Under the pieces are notes generated by a model. It was not told the DNA's origin. It searched no databases and saw only the letters and a list, made by a program, of their open reading frames with translations. A stretch of DNA of 64,000 nt from Palsa-504 sp963742795 (GTDB lineage Bacteria > Actinomycetota > Actinomycetes > Streptosporangiales > Streptosporangiaceae), in contig CAVUNL010000031.1 of the NCBI GenBank assembly GCA_963742795.1, forward strand, positions 588,772 through 652,771, written 5' to 3'. The translations under genes and the position numbers were made by a program. Each line of letters opens with the position of its first letter. The stretch's first letter is position 1. Shown here piece after piece: positions 26,436-35,896 of the stretch.

Positions 26436-29400
26436 GCCAGCGCTCCATGCAGGCCAGGAGCTCGTCGGTGTCCACCGGCTTGGTCACGTAGTCGCTGGCG
26501 CCGGCCGCGATGCTCTTCTCCCGGTCACCGGGCATGGCCCGGGCCGTCACCGCGATGATGGGCAGCGCGGCGAAGGCGGGCATCTGCCTGATCTTGTTCA
26601 TCGTCGTGTAGCCGTCCATCTCCGGCATCATCACGTCCATCAAGATGAGGTCGGTGTCCTCGGCGGTGAGCAGGGTCTCGATGCCCTTGCGGCCGTTGGG
26701 CGCCTGGGTCACGGTGACGCCGTGCAGTTCGAGCGTGCTGGTGATGGCGAACACGTTGCGCGCGTCGTCGTCGATGACCAGGACCCGGCGGCCGCGCAGC
26801 GCCTCGTGGCCCTCGGGCTCGGCCGGCACGACCCGGATCCCGGCCTCGGCCGGCTCGCTGATCAGCGCGGGGACGTGCTCGGGCTGGGCCGCCGACAGGT
26901 GCAGCGTGATGCGCTCGCGCAGCTCATCTAGCGACGGGAGCAGCTCGAGCGGCTGTGACCCGAAGCGCAGCCGCGCCAGCCGGGCCTGCGCGCTGTCCAG
27001 CTTGTCCCTGGCGTGGGCGAGCACCGGGACGGTCCGCAGGTCCGGATCCTCCTGGAGCCGGTCGAGGAAGGCGAACGCGGAAGCGTCGGCCAGGCCGAGA
27101 TCCAGGACTACGCACCGGTGCGGCGCGGCGGTGAGCGCCTCGATGCCCTGCTCCGGGCTGACCGCCGTGCCCACGTGCACCGGTCCCTGGATGCCGGTGA
27201 GATCGGAGACCGCGCTGTGCGCGAGCAAGGTCAGCAGCCCGCCACGCGCGCCCTCCAGGACCAGCAGCCGCCGCCCGCCGGCCGCCCCGTCGTCGGTCAG
27301 CGTGGGCTGCAGCTGCAGGGTCTCGGTAGCGTCGGCGTGTACCTCGCCGTTCACGGTGATGCTCGCCGGCTCGCCGCCCTCGGACGAGCGTGCGTCACCG
27401 TCGGCCGCGCCGGGCAGCTCGCAGGGCAGGTACAGGGTGAAGGTGCTGCCCTGGCCCAGTTCGCTTTCCGCCGCGATCTCGCCGCCCAGCAGGGCGCCGA
27501 CCTCGCGGGCGATGGACAGTCCGAGCCCGGTGCCCCCGTAGCGCCTGCTGAGCGTACCGTCACCCTGCTGGAAGGCGCCGAAGATGGTAATGAGGTTCTC
27601 CGGCGCGATGCCGATGCCGGTATCGGCCACCGAGAAGGACAAGATGTCGTCGCCGTCCTCTGTCCGGCGGTCCGGGTCCAGGCCCACCCGGAGCAGGACG
27701 TGGCCGTGCTCGGTGAACTTGACTGCGTTCGAGAGCAGGTTGCCGAGCACCTGGCGCAGCCGCTGCCGGTCGGTGAACAGCTCCGCCGGGGCGCCGGGGT
27801 CGGTCTCGACCGCGTAGTCCAGCCCCTTCTCCGCCGTGAGCGGCTGGAAGGTGGCCTGGAGGTCCTCCAGCAGCGTGCTGAGCGGGAAGCGTTCCGCGTG
27901 GATGTCCATCCGGCCCGCCTCGACCTTGGACAGGTCGAGGATGTCGTTGATGAGCTGCAGCAGGTCCGAGCCGGCCGAGTGGATCACGTTGGCGTACTCG
28001 ACCTGCTTGGCGGACAGGTTCCGGCCGGGATTCTGGGCCAGCAGCCGGGCCAGGATCAGCAGGCTGTTCAGCGGGGTGCGCAGTTCGTGTGACATGTTGG
28101 CCAGGAACTGCGACTTGTACTTCGAGGCCAGGGCCAGCTGGCGGGCGCGCTCCTCGATCTCCTGCCGGGCCTGCTCAATCTCGGCGTTCTTAGTCTCGAT
28201 GTCGCGGTTCTGCGCGGCCAGCAGGGCCGCCTTGTCTTCCAGTTCGGCGTTGGACCGCTGCAGCTCATCCTGCTGGGCTTGCAGTTCCTCCGAGCGCGCC
28301 TGCAGCTCGGAGGTGAGACGCTGCGACTCGGTGAGCAGCGCGTCGGTGCGCGCGTTGGCGATGATCGTGTTGAAGTTGACCCCGAGCGTCTCGGTGAGCT
28401 GCTCCAGGAAGTCGGTCTGTACCGGGCTGAACGCCGTGAACGAGGCGAGCTCGATGACCCCGAGCACCTGGTCCTCGAACAAGACGGGCACGATGGCCAG
28501 GTTCGCAGGCGGCGCCTCGCCGAGGCCGGAGGAGATCGTCACGTAACCCTCGGGCAGGTTCGCGACCACGATCGACCGCTTGCTCCGGGCCACCTGGCCG
28601 ATCAGCGACTGGCCGAGCCGGTACTGGATCGGCGCCGTCTCGTCGGCCCGCAGCCCGTACCCGGCGATGAGGCGCAGCTGGGTGTCGCCGTCGGCAGTCG
28701 GCTCGGTCAGGAAGAACGTGCCGTGCTGGGCCCCGGTGAGCGGGGCCAGCTCGTCTATGATCAGCTCGGCGACGATGGCCAGGTCCCGGTGACCCTGCAT
28801 CATGCCCGCGATGCGGGCCAGGTTGGTCTTCAGCCAGTCCTGCTGCTGGTTGGCCTGGGTCGTCTCGCGCAGCGACCATACCATCGCGTTGATGTTGTCC
28901 TTGAGCTCGGCGACTTCGCCCTGGGCCTCCACCGAGATCGACCTGGTCAGGTCGCCGGCGGCGACCGCGCTGGTCACTTCGGCGATCGCGCGGACCTGCA
29001 GGGTCAGGTTCCCGGCCAGCTCGTTCACGTTCTCCGTGAGCCGCTTCCAGGTGCCGGACACACCCTCAACCTCGGCCTGGCCGCCCAGCCGGCCCTCGCT
29101 GCCCACCTCGCGGGCGACGCGGGTGACCTCGGCCGCGAAGGAGGAGAGCTGGTCGACCATCGTGTTGAGGGTGGACTTGAGCTCGAGGATCTCGCCGCGC
29201 GCGGCGACGTCGATCTTCTTGGACAGGTCGCCCTGAGCGACCGCCGTGGTGACCTGGGCGATGTTGCGGACCTGGCTGGTCAGGTTGTCCGCCATCGAGT
29301 TGACGTTGTCGGTTAGGTCCTTCCAGGTCCCGGCCACCCCCTTGACGTCGGCCTGGCCGCCCAGCCGTCCCTCGGTGCCGACCTCGCGGGCCACCCGGGT

Positions 29401-30423
29401 CACCTCGTCGGCGAACGCGGACAGCGTGCCGACCATCCGGTTGATCGTCTGGGTCAGCGCGGCTACCTCGCCCTTGGCCTCGACCGTGATCTGCTGGCTC
29501 AGGTCGCCGCGCTCCACCGCCGTCGCTACCTGGGCGATGGAGCGGACCTGCGCGGTCAGGTTGGACGCCATCACGTTGACGTTGTCGGTTAGGTCTTTCC
29601 AGGTGCCCGACACGCCCCGGACCACGGCCTGGCCGCCCAGGTTGCCCTGAGTGCCGACCTCGCGGGCCACCCGGGTCACCTCGTCGGCGAACGCCGAGAG
29701 CTGGTCGACCATCGTGTTGATGGTCTCCTTGAGTTCCATGATCTCGCCGCGGGCGTCGACCCGAATCTTCTGGCTCAGGTCACCCTTGGCCACCGCGGTG
29801 GTCACCTCGGCGATGGAGCGCACCTGGTCGGTCAGGTTGGCCGCCATCACGTTGACCGACTCGGTCAGGTCCTTCCAGGTCCCGGACACGCCCTTGACGT
29901 CGGCCTGGCCGCCCAGCCGCCCCTCGGTGCCGACCTCGCGGGCCACCCGGGTCACCTCGTCGGCGAACGACGAGAGCTGATCGACCATGGTGTTGAGGGT
30001 GGACTTGAGCTCGAGGATCTCGCCGCGCGCGTCCACGTCGATCTTCTGGCTCAGGTCACCCTTGGCCACCGCGGTCGCGACCTGCGCGATGTTGCGCACC
30101 TGGCCGGTCAGGTTGCCGGCCATGGCGTTGACTGAATCGGTCAGGTCCTTCCAGGTTCCGGACACGCCGGGTACGTAGGCCTGGCCGCCCAGCTTGCCCT
30201 CCGTGCCCACCTCGCGGGCCACCCTGGTCACCTCGGACGTGAACAGGTCGAGCTGGTCCGCCATGCCGTTGAAGACGGTGGCGATCTCGTCCATTAGCGG
30301 GTCGCCGGCCTTGGCCAGACGGGTGCTGAAGTCCCCGCCGCGTACCGCCGTCAGCCCCGCGAGTAGCTGCTCAAGCCCGGATTTGTCTAGCCTCGGACCC
30401 GACTGAGCCGTATCAGTCACCAA
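26422..30423 (-). CDS. Multi-HAMP hybrid sensor histidine kinase/response regulator
   Basis: 1333 residues. After a partial HAMP (1-65) come five 92-residue HAMP repeats (66-525), a GAF domain (~545-700), a coiled coil (~715-770), then the kinase core with phosphoacceptor His near 778 in MSHELRTPLNS. ATP-binding motifs follow (DTGIGIAPENL and RRYGGTGLGLSI). A degenerate receiver (~1040-1160) keeps VVLDLGLAD but lacks the acidic pocket, and the C-terminal receiver has DD (VIDDD), phosphoacceptor Asp ~1262 in LILMDVMMPEMDG, and Lys (YVTKPVD). No membrane segment is seen, so it is probably cytoplasmic. The family is common in actinomycetes; the signal is unknown. Confidence 0.93.
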   Translation of the reverse strand: MVTDTAQSGPRLDKSGLEQLLAGLTAVRGGDFSTRLAKAGDPLMDEIATVFNGMADQLDLFTSEVTRVAREVGTEGKLGGQAYVPGVSGTWKDLTDSVNAMAGNLTGQVRNIAQVATAVAKGDLSQKIDVDARGEILELKSTLNTMVDQLSSFADEVTRVAREVGTEGRLGGQADVKGVSGTWKDLTESVNVMAANLTDQVRSIAEVTTAVAKGDLSQKIRVDARGEIMELKETINTMVDQLSAFADEVTRVAREVGTQGNLGGQAVVRGVSGTWKDLTDNVNVMASNLTAQVRSIAQVATAVERGDLSQQITVEAKGEVAALTQTINRMVGTLSAFADEVTRVAREVGTEGRLGGQADVKGVAGTWKDLTDNVNSMADNLTSQVRNIAQVTTAVAQGDLSKKIDVAARGEILELKSTLNTMVDQLSSFAAEVTRVAREVGSEGRLGGQAEVEGVSGTWKRLTENVNELAGNLTLQVRAIAEVTSAVAAGDLTRSISVEAQGEVAELKDNINAMVWSLRETTQANQQQDWLKTNLARIAGMMQGHRDLAIVAELIIDELAPLTGAQHGTFFLTEPTADGDTQLRLIAGYGLRADETAPIQYRLGQSLIGQVARSKRSIVVANLPEGYVTISSGLGEAPPANLAIVPVLFEDQVLGVIELASFTAFSPVQTDFLEQLTETLGVNFNTIIANARTDALLTESQRLTSELQARSEELQAQQDELQRSNAELEDKAALLAAQNRDIETKNAEIEQARQEIEERARQLALASKYKSQFLANMSHELRTPLNSLLILARLLAQNPGRNLSAKQVEYANVIHSAGSDLLQLINDILDLSKVEAGRMDIHAERFPLSTLLEDLQATFQPLTAEKGLDYAVETDPGAPAELFTDRQRLRQVLGNLLSNAVKFTEHGHVLLRVGLDPDRRTEDGDDILSFSVADTGIGIAPENLITIFGAFQQGDGTLSRRYGGTGLGLSIAREVGALLGGEIAAESELGQGSTFTLYLPCELPGAADGDARSSEGGEPASITVNGEVHADATETLQLQPTLTDDGAAGGRRLLVLEGARGGLLTLLAHSAVSDLTGIQGPVHVGTAVSPEQGIEALTAAPHRCVVLDLGLADASAFAFLDRLQEDPDLRTVPVLAHARDKLDSAQARLARLRFGSQPLELLPSLDELRERITLHLSAAQPEHVPALISEPAEAGIRVVPAEPEGHEALRGRRVLVIDDDARNVFAITSTLELHGVTVTQAPNGRKGIETLLTAEDTDLILMDVMMPEMDGYTTMNKIRQMPAFAALPIIAVTARAMPGDREKSIAAGASDYVTKPVDTDELLACMERWLIRR
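28849..30228 (-). repeat. Five tandem 276-bp HAMP-coding repeats
   Basis: Each unit encodes 92 residues starting TRVAREVGTEG and containing GVSGTWKDLT and GDLSQKI. Units 1, 2 and 4 are close to each other, 3 and 5 more diverged, implying amplification within the gene. Such repeats could also mislead short-read assembly. Confidence 0.9.
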
Positions 30424-30661
30424 GCGCTCCCAAAAGCTGTGCCGACGCGGCGCGATACCCGCTCAGCACCTCATGCGATCTCTACCGATGGTAGACCGGA
30501 TGTAACTATCATGGGCCGAGCGAACGTCAGCAGCAGGGCGAAGGTGTGAAAAGCCCGCCCGCAGCGGCCGCCGATCTCGATAAGCACTGCTGGTACCGGA
30601 TTGCGACCGGTTTGTGGGCGTTGATGGATTCGCGGTACGCCGTGCGGGGAGGCGGTTAATC

Positions 30662-33175
30662 GTGACCGGTAGCGACGACGACGTGCTCCGGCTGACCGCG
30701 GTCATCGAGCGCCAGCGGCGGAGCCTGGACCAGATCCGGGCCTCAGCCGCGGGGGAGTCGGTGGTCGCGATGGCCCGCGGCGCGCTGATGGAGCGTCTCG
30801 GCCTGTCCTCCGCCGAGGCCGCCAGCCAGCTCGCCGAGCTGTCCGCGGCGACCGGGATCCCGATCGCCGAGATGGCCGCCGCGGTCCTGTCCCCGGATAC
30901 CCCGGCCCGCGGCGATGGCCTCCATTCCGCCGTCCCCGCCGACTCCGGCGGCCCTGACGCGGCCGGGCCGGGCCCGTCCGGGACAGGTTCGCTGATGATC
31001 CAGGCGGCCGCCGAGCTGGCCGCCGATGGAGCGGACCTGGTCGGCACCGTGGCCGGGCCGGTGCTCGGGCCGCTCGGCGCGGGCGCCGTCGTGCTGTGGC
31101 TGCTGGACGCGGACGGCGCGCTCACCCTGCTCGGCGAGGCTGGGCTGGGCCAGGGCGAGGTCGGCCGGTGGCGGCACCTCCCGCCGCAGCTCGACTGCCC
31201 GGCCCAGCGGGTCGCACGGGGCGCCGCCGACCTGTGGTGGCCCGCGGGCCTGCCCGAACGCGACGCCGCGCCGGTACCCGGCCCGGCCGACGGCGCCCGG
31301 GCGGTCCTCGCGCTGCGCGAGCACGGCAGCCAGCTACTCGGCGTGATGGAGGTCAGCTGGCCCGAGCCGCTCGCGGCGTTCGGCACCGAGGTCCGCCAGG
31401 AGCTGTCGGCGCTGGCCGCAGGCTGCGCCCCGGTGATCGCCGCCCGGCTCGCGCACGCCAGCCTAGCCGCCGCTCATCCCCGGGCGGCTGTCTACACACT
31501 GCTGGACGGCCTGGCCGATTCGGTGCTCGTGGTGCAGGCGATCAGAGATGACAGCGGCCAGGTGACCGACTTCGGCATCGAGCACGTCAGCCCCCGGTTC
31601 CGCGATCTTGCCGGCCGGACCGGGAACAACCTGGCCCGGCTGACCTTGCTGGAGGCGTACCCGGCGAGCGTTTCGGGTCAGGGGCTGTTCGCCCGGGCCA
31701 TGCAGGTCCTGACCGATGGCGCGCCCCAGCACGTTCCCGGTCCGCTCAGCGAAGCCCTGGCCAGCGGGTTCCCCGCTCATCCAGCCTCGGGCGAGGCCGC
31801 CCCGCCACCGCTGGCCGGCCTGCGGGTGGCCAGGTTCTTCGACGGCGCGATCTTCACCTGGCATGACGGCAACGGGGCGGGCCGGGCCCCGGACTTGGCC
31901 GTGCTCCTGGACCACGCGCAGCGGCTCGGTCGTCTCGGCGGCTGGGAGGAGAATCTCGTTACCGGGCTGGTGCGCTGGACCGACTCGGCGTTCGAGCTGT
32001 TCGGCCTGGTGCCGCGCTCCGGGACGGAGATCCCGCTGGCCGATCTGCACAGCTACGTGATGGCCGCCGACAAGCCAGTCGTGACGCGCTTCCGGCAGCG
32101 CCTGGCCGAGCGGCGGGAGGCGGCAACCGCGACGTTCCGCGTCGTGCACCCCGATGACGGGAGCATCCGCCAGATCCGGGTGTTCGCCGAACCGGTCACG
32201 GACGCGGTCGGCGCGGTGGTCGCGCTGCGCGGGGCCTTCCAGGACGTCTCGGCGCACTACCACACACAGGTCGCCCTGGCCGCGACGCGTGACCAGCTGG
32301 CCGACTCCGAACAGCGGGTCGCCGAGGAGCACCTGCTCGCGCTGCGCCTGCAGCGGGCCATCATGCCGCCCGACGCGGTGCCGGTGGAAGCGGCCGGGAT
32401 CGACGTCGCGGTGCGCTACCGCCCGGCCGGCCAGGGCCACCTGGTCGGCGGAGACTGGTACGACACGCTGCTGTTGCCGACCCACGACGTGCTGCTGGTG
32501 GTCGGCGACGTCGCCGGGCACGGCATCGACGCGGTGACCGGCATGGTCGCGGCCCGCAACTCGCTGCGCGGCCTGGCCATCACCGAAGCCGGGCCGGCCG
32601 AACTGCTCGGCATGCTCAACGGCGTGGTGTGCCACCTCACCTCCGGCGTGGTCGGAACCGTGGTGTGCGGGCTCTACAACCCGAAGACACGCGTGCTGCG
32701 CTGGGCCCGCGCCGGGCACCTGCCGCCGGTGCTGGTACGCGGCGGCACCGCACGGGAGCTCCCGCTGCCCGGCGGAGTCCTGCTCGGCATGGACCCGGAC
32801 GCTAGCTACGAGGAAGCGGTGCAGTCACTGGAACCCGGTGACACCTTGCTGCTGTTCACCGACGGGCTGATCGAGCGCCGCGGTGACTCGATCGAAGACG
32901 TGCTCGCGGAGTTCGTCGCCGGGCTGGGTCCCGGAGCCGCGGGACAGCCGGAGGCCCCTAACCTGACTGGCCCTAACCTGACTAGCCCAAACCTGACTAG
33001 CCCAAACCTGACTAGCCCAAACCTGACTAGCCCAAACCTGACTAGCCCAAACCTGACTAGCCCAAACCTGACTAGCGCTGACCTGACCGCCGCCGCCCAA
33101 GCCGACCAGATCCTGGCCAGCGCGGTCTCTGACACCGGCGACGACGCCTGCCTGGTCGCGGTCCGGATCCGCTGA
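30662..33175 (+). CDS. ANTAR-GAF-PAS-SpoIIE (PP2C) phosphatase
   Basis: 837 residues from GTG 30662, with GGGGAGG at 30646-30652. Order: N-terminal ANTAR-like helices (~15-80, including VVAMARGALMERLGLSSAEA), GAF (~110-270), two PAS regions (~290-400 and ~430-545, with RLGGWEENLVTGLVRW), then PP2C (~575-835). PP2C motifs: GGDWYDTLLLP, VGDVAGHGIDAVTGM, FTDGLIERRG and DDACLVAVR, so the metal sites look intact. A PNLTS repeat (residues ~766-805) is inserted before the last strand. Divergent from the hybrid kinase. Likely regulates the partner-switching system. Confidence 0.9.
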   Translation: MTGSDDDVLRLTAVIERQRRSLDQIRASAAGESVVAMARGALMERLGLSSAEAASQLAELSAATGIPIAEMAAAVLSPDTPARGDGLHSAVPADSGGPDAAGPGPSGTGSLMIQAAAELAADGADLVGTVAGPVLGPLGAGAVVLWLLDADGALTLLGEAGLGQGEVGRWRHLPPQLDCPAQRVARGAADLWWPAGLPERDAAPVPGPADGARAVLALREHGSQLLGVMEVSWPEPLAAFGTEVRQELSALAAGCAPVIAARLAHASLAAAHPRAAVYTLLDGLADSVLVVQAIRDDSGQVTDFGIEHVSPRFRDLAGRTGNNLARLTLLEAYPASVSGQGLFARAMQVLTDGAPQHVPGPLSEALASGFPAHPASGEAAPPPLAGLRVARFFDGAIFTWHDGNGAGRAPDLAVLLDHAQRLGRLGGWEENLVTGLVRWTDSAFELFGLVPRSGTEIPLADLHSYVMAADKPVVTRFRQRLAERREAATATFRVVHPDDGSIRQIRVFAEPVTDAVGAVVALRGAFQDVSAHYHTQVALAATRDQLADSEQRVAEEHLLALRLQRAIMPPDAVPVEAAGIDVAVRYRPAGQGHLVGGDWYDTLLLPTHDVLLVVGDVAGHGIDAVTGMVAARNSLRGLAITEAGPAELLGMLNGVVCHLTSGVVGTVVCGLYNPKTRVLRWARAGHLPPVLVRGGTARELPLPGGVLLGMDPDASYEEAVQSLEPGDTLLLFTDGLIERRGDSIEDVLAEFVAGLGPGAAGQPEAPNLTGPNLTSPNLTSPNLTSPNLTSPNLTSPNLTSPNLTSADLTAAAQADQILASAVSDTGDDACLVAVRIR
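32956..33075 (+). repeat. 15-bp tandem repeat, eight copies, coding PNLTS
   Basis: CCCAAACCTGACTAG repeats eight times in phase with codons; the first two copies have CCCTAACC, and copies 3-8 are essentially identical. A degenerate ninth copy follows. The identity suggests recent slippage, so copy number may vary among strains. Confidence 0.9.
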
Positions 33176-33219
33176 CCGGCCACCAGATCACGGTCCGGAG
33201 CCGCTGGCCGGTCACCGGA

Positions 33220-33897
33220 TCACGAGCCGGCGCCGAGCGGCACGTCGACCCAGTGCTCGGTTGTGAGGTCGCCGATGCCCCGGCGGCCGCCCGGGTCGTC
33301 CGCAGTGTCCCCGTTTACCGGAGCGTCGTTGACGTGCGTCATCGCGGCGTTCAGGCCGAGCGCGACGCGCGTGCCGCGTTCAATGTCCCGGGTGAAGACC
33401 GCGCTCGAGCGGCCGTACCCGGTCTCGTTCGCGATCCGGAGCGCGTCCCGTTCGTCCCGGGCCCGGATGATCGTGATCACCGGGCCGGCTAGCTCCTCCC
33501 TGGTGCTGGCCACGTTGTCCCGCGCCAACAGCACGTGCGGGGGCAGCAGCAGCCGGGCTGGGCCGTCCGGCTCACCGCCGAGCACCTGGCGGGCACCCTC
33601 GGCGCGGGCCCGTTCCACTGCGTCCCGGATCGCGGTCAGCCGCCGGGCGTTGCCTACCGGGCCGATGTCGGTATCGGCAGCCGCGGCCCATGCCTGCTGG
33701 GCCCGTTCGGCCGCGGTGAAGGCGTCGTCGAGGTCATCCGCCCCGGCCAGCGAGACCTCGGTCAGGGTCGCACCGCTCCACGGATCGGTGTCGGTCGCGA
33801 TCTTCCCGCTGCTCCCCGCGCGCCATTGGCCGCCCAGCGGCATGGTGGTGAACCCGCCGTAACGGGATGAGCCTACGGGTGTGACGGTCGCTCCCAT
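33220..33897 (-). pseudogene. Aldehyde dehydrogenase lacking its catalytic core
   Basis: The open frame (225 residues) joins the first ~75 residues of an aldehyde dehydrogenase (GGQWRAGSSGKI, FTAAERAQQAWAA) directly to the C-terminal third (DIGPVGNARRLTAIRDAVER, ELAGPVITIIRARDERDALR, NETGYGRSSAVFTRD). Normal family members are ~480 residues. The missing middle would hold the NAD-binding loop, the catalytic Glu and Cys. A further deletion removes the usual G-rich segment before GIGDLTTEHWVDV. No enzyme activity is expected. The frame has stayed open, so a recent internal deletion or a compressed assembly is possible. Confidence 0.7.
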
Positions 33898-33972
33898 AGT
33901 CTGCCGGGCTACCCCGTCTCAGCGTCGCTACACCCGCTCGGCCGGCTTCCCCGCCGTGGTCTGCGCAAACCA

Positions 33973-34003
33973 GGGCCCGGGAAGCACGTGCCTTCCCGGG
34001 CCC
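33973..34003 (-). terminator. Hairpin after the glycosyltransferase gene
   Basis: GGGCCCGGGAAG (33973-33984) pairs perfectly with CTTCCCGGGCCC (33992-34003), 7-base loop. It begins 15 bases after the stop of the minus-strand gene at 34019. No T-run, as is common in GC-rich actinomycetes. Confidence 0.7.
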
Positions 34004-34018
34004 GGTCAGCGGCTGCGG

Positions 34019-35218
34019 TCAGGCCGCCTGGGCGATGGCCCTGTCGTAGACCGCGAGCGTCTCGCCCGCGATGCGATCCCACGAGTAGCGGGACCTGGCC
34101 CGGTCGGCCGCCGCCACCCCGTAGGCCTCGATCAGCATGGGGTGGGCGAGCATCTGCCGGATCCGCTGGGCGAGCAGGGCCGGGCGGCCCGGCGGGATCA
34201 AGATGCCGGTCGTCCCGTCGACCACGGCGTCCACGTGACCGCCCACGGGCGGTGCGATGACCGGGGTCCCGCACGCCATGGCCTGCAGCGACGTCGTGCC
34301 GGAGGGCTCGTACTGGCAGGTGCTGACGACCAGGTCGGCCGAGCGCAGCAGGGCTGGCATCTCGGCGTGGTCGACCTTGCCGGTGAAGATCACACGGTCG
34401 GAGATGTCCAGCGTCCCGGCGAACCGGGCCAGGCCGGCGTAGGCGCGGTCCTGGGGCAGGTCGGCGCGGTCCGGTCCGCCGACGACCAGGAGCTCGGCGC
34501 CGGGTACGCGGGTCAGCGCCCGGAGCAGGGTCTCCAGCGGGGCCCGCTCGTTCAGGTCGGCGGCCGTGAGCAGCCGCGGCCGGCCGTTCCGCTTCGCCAC
34601 CGGGCCCTCGGGGGTAAAGGTGTCGGTATCGACGCCCCACGGGACGACCCTGATCGAGGACCGGTGCACGCCGAGGCTGGCCAGGTCTGAGGCCTCGGCC
34701 GCGTGGGTGGCGACCACGGCGGCGGCGCTGCGCCCGATCGCGGGCTCCAGCCTGATCCGCGCGGCCGCGGCGCCGTCGGCCCGGACCCGGCCGCGCCGTT
34801 CGGTGACCCCGAGCGAGCTGAACTCCTGTACGACGGGGATGGCCAGGTCACGGGCGGCGGCCAGGGCGGCCAGCCCGCTCGTCCAGCGGAGCGCGTGCAC
34901 GACGTCCGGGCGCTCGCGCTCCCAGCTGCTGCGCAGCGGGCCGCTGAAGGCGGGCACCCGCTCCAGCAGGCTGGCGTCGCTCCGGTCGCCGTCGGCCATG
35001 CCCGGCCCGGCATTGATGTGCGTGATCCGCACTCCGTCGTGCAGCTCGGCCTGATCGGGCAGGTCCGGCTGATGCTTCTGGGCGAATACGGTCACCTGGT
35101 GACCATGGGCAGCAAGCTCACGGGTGAGCTCGCTGAGTCCAATGTCGTCGCTGTCGGGTCCGGCACCGGTGCGCGGGCGCAGCGGCGTCGCGTGCTGAGC
35201 TACCAGGGCGATCTTCAT
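34019..35218 (-). CDS. Glycosyltransferase family 4 type (GT-B)
   Basis: 399 residues, beginning MKIALVAQHATPLRP at ATG 35218 with AAGGAG seven to eight bases upstream. The donor-binding domain has GRPRLLTAADLNERAPLETL, VGGPDRADLPQDRAYAGL and the E-x7-E type motif in CQYEPSGTTSLQAMACGTPV. The acceptor domain has GLSELTRELAAHGHQVTVFA. These features fit retaining GT4 enzymes that build glycolipids or cell-wall polysaccharides. The acceptor cannot be told. No neighbouring sugar genes, so context gives no hint. Confidence 0.88.
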   Translation of the reverse strand: MKIALVAQHATPLRPRTGAGPDSDDIGLSELTRELAAHGHQVTVFAQKHQPDLPDQAELHDGVRITHINAGPGMADGDRSDASLLERVPAFSGPLRSSWERERPDVVHALRWTSGLAALAAARDLAIPVVQEFSSLGVTERRGRVRADGAAAARIRLEPAIGRSAAAVVATHAAEASDLASLGVHRSSIRVVPWGVDTDTFTPEGPVAKRNGRPRLLTAADLNERAPLETLLRALTRVPGAELLVVGGPDRADLPQDRAYAGLARFAGTLDISDRVIFTGKVDHAEMPALLRSADLVVSTCQYEPSGTTSLQAMACGTPVIAPPVGGHVDAVVDGTTGILIPPGRPALLAQRIRQMLAHPMLIEAYGVAAADRARSRYSWDRIAGETLAVYDRAIAQAA

Positions 35219-35414
35219 GTGGGGGGCTCCTTGCTGACGAATCTCAGTCACGGTGTCGCCAGCGGAAGCGAAAAAGTGGCACCTCGTCCGCACGCCCCGC
35301 GAAAACACCGTGTCGCGTTGAGCGTGCCTGCGTCGTAGGCACCACTTGTGAAGAAGCATATCCCACTGCGGGAGTTCTCAAACAACCCGATTCGCCGGAC
35401 GAGATTTCCGCCGC

Positions 35415-35783
35415 TCAGCCAGCCGCGGCGGCCGCCACGCTATCGAAGACCGGGATCAGGCGGTCGGCGGTGGTCAGCCGCAGGATCTTGGCCACCGCGG
35501 CCTGCGGAGACACCAGGGCGAGGACGCCGCCCTGCCGGTCCAGTGACCGGTTTACCCGCAGCAGCGCGTGCAGGGCCGAGGAGTCCATGAAGCGCAGGCC
35601 GGACAGGTCGATGATCAGCGTGCGTGGCTGCTGGGACACCTCGTCGTCCAGCAGACGCCGCAATTCGTCGGTGTTCGTCACGTCGGCCTCGCCGGCGATC
35701 TCCACCAGCGTGTAGGGCTCGCCTGCGGACTCCCGCGCCGTCACAGAGACCGTCAGCAGATCCACGCACTTGTTGTACCACAC
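35415..35783 (-). CDS. STAS-domain anti-sigma factor antagonist (RsbV-like)
   Basis: About 122 residues from GTG 35783 (an in-frame GTG at 35765 is also possible). The STAS core has VEIAGEADVTNTDELRRLL and the phosphorylation motif DLSGLRFMDSSALHALLRV, whose conserved Ser is the site acted on by RsbW-like kinases and PP2C phosphatases. The end is LIPVFDSVAAAAA. The RsbW-like gene lies 113 bases upstream on the same strand, so the two form a switch pair. Confidence 0.9.
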   Translation of the reverse strand: MWYNKCVDLLTVSVTARESAGEPYTLVEIAGEADVTNTDELRRLLDDEVSQQPRTLIIDLSGLRFMDSSALHALLRVNRSLDRQGGVLALVSPQAAVAKILRLTTADRLIPVFDSVAAAAAG

Positions 35784-35896
35784 GGCGGATTCCCGCGGGA
35801 TAGTCCTCACCTGGCCAGAAAACGCCGGGAAAACCGGTCCCTGGCGGACACCAGCGGGCGGAGCGGCGCCGCACCCGCAATGGAGGCGGACGCCGG

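Noticed and set aside
28849..30228. Regularly spaced repeats, possible CRISPR or satellite array
   Set aside because: Unit length is 276 bp, all in frame, and encodes HAMP modules; no spacers.
32956..33075. Short tandem array, possible CRISPR-like repeat
   Set aside because: 15-bp units without spacers, in frame within a phosphatase gene.
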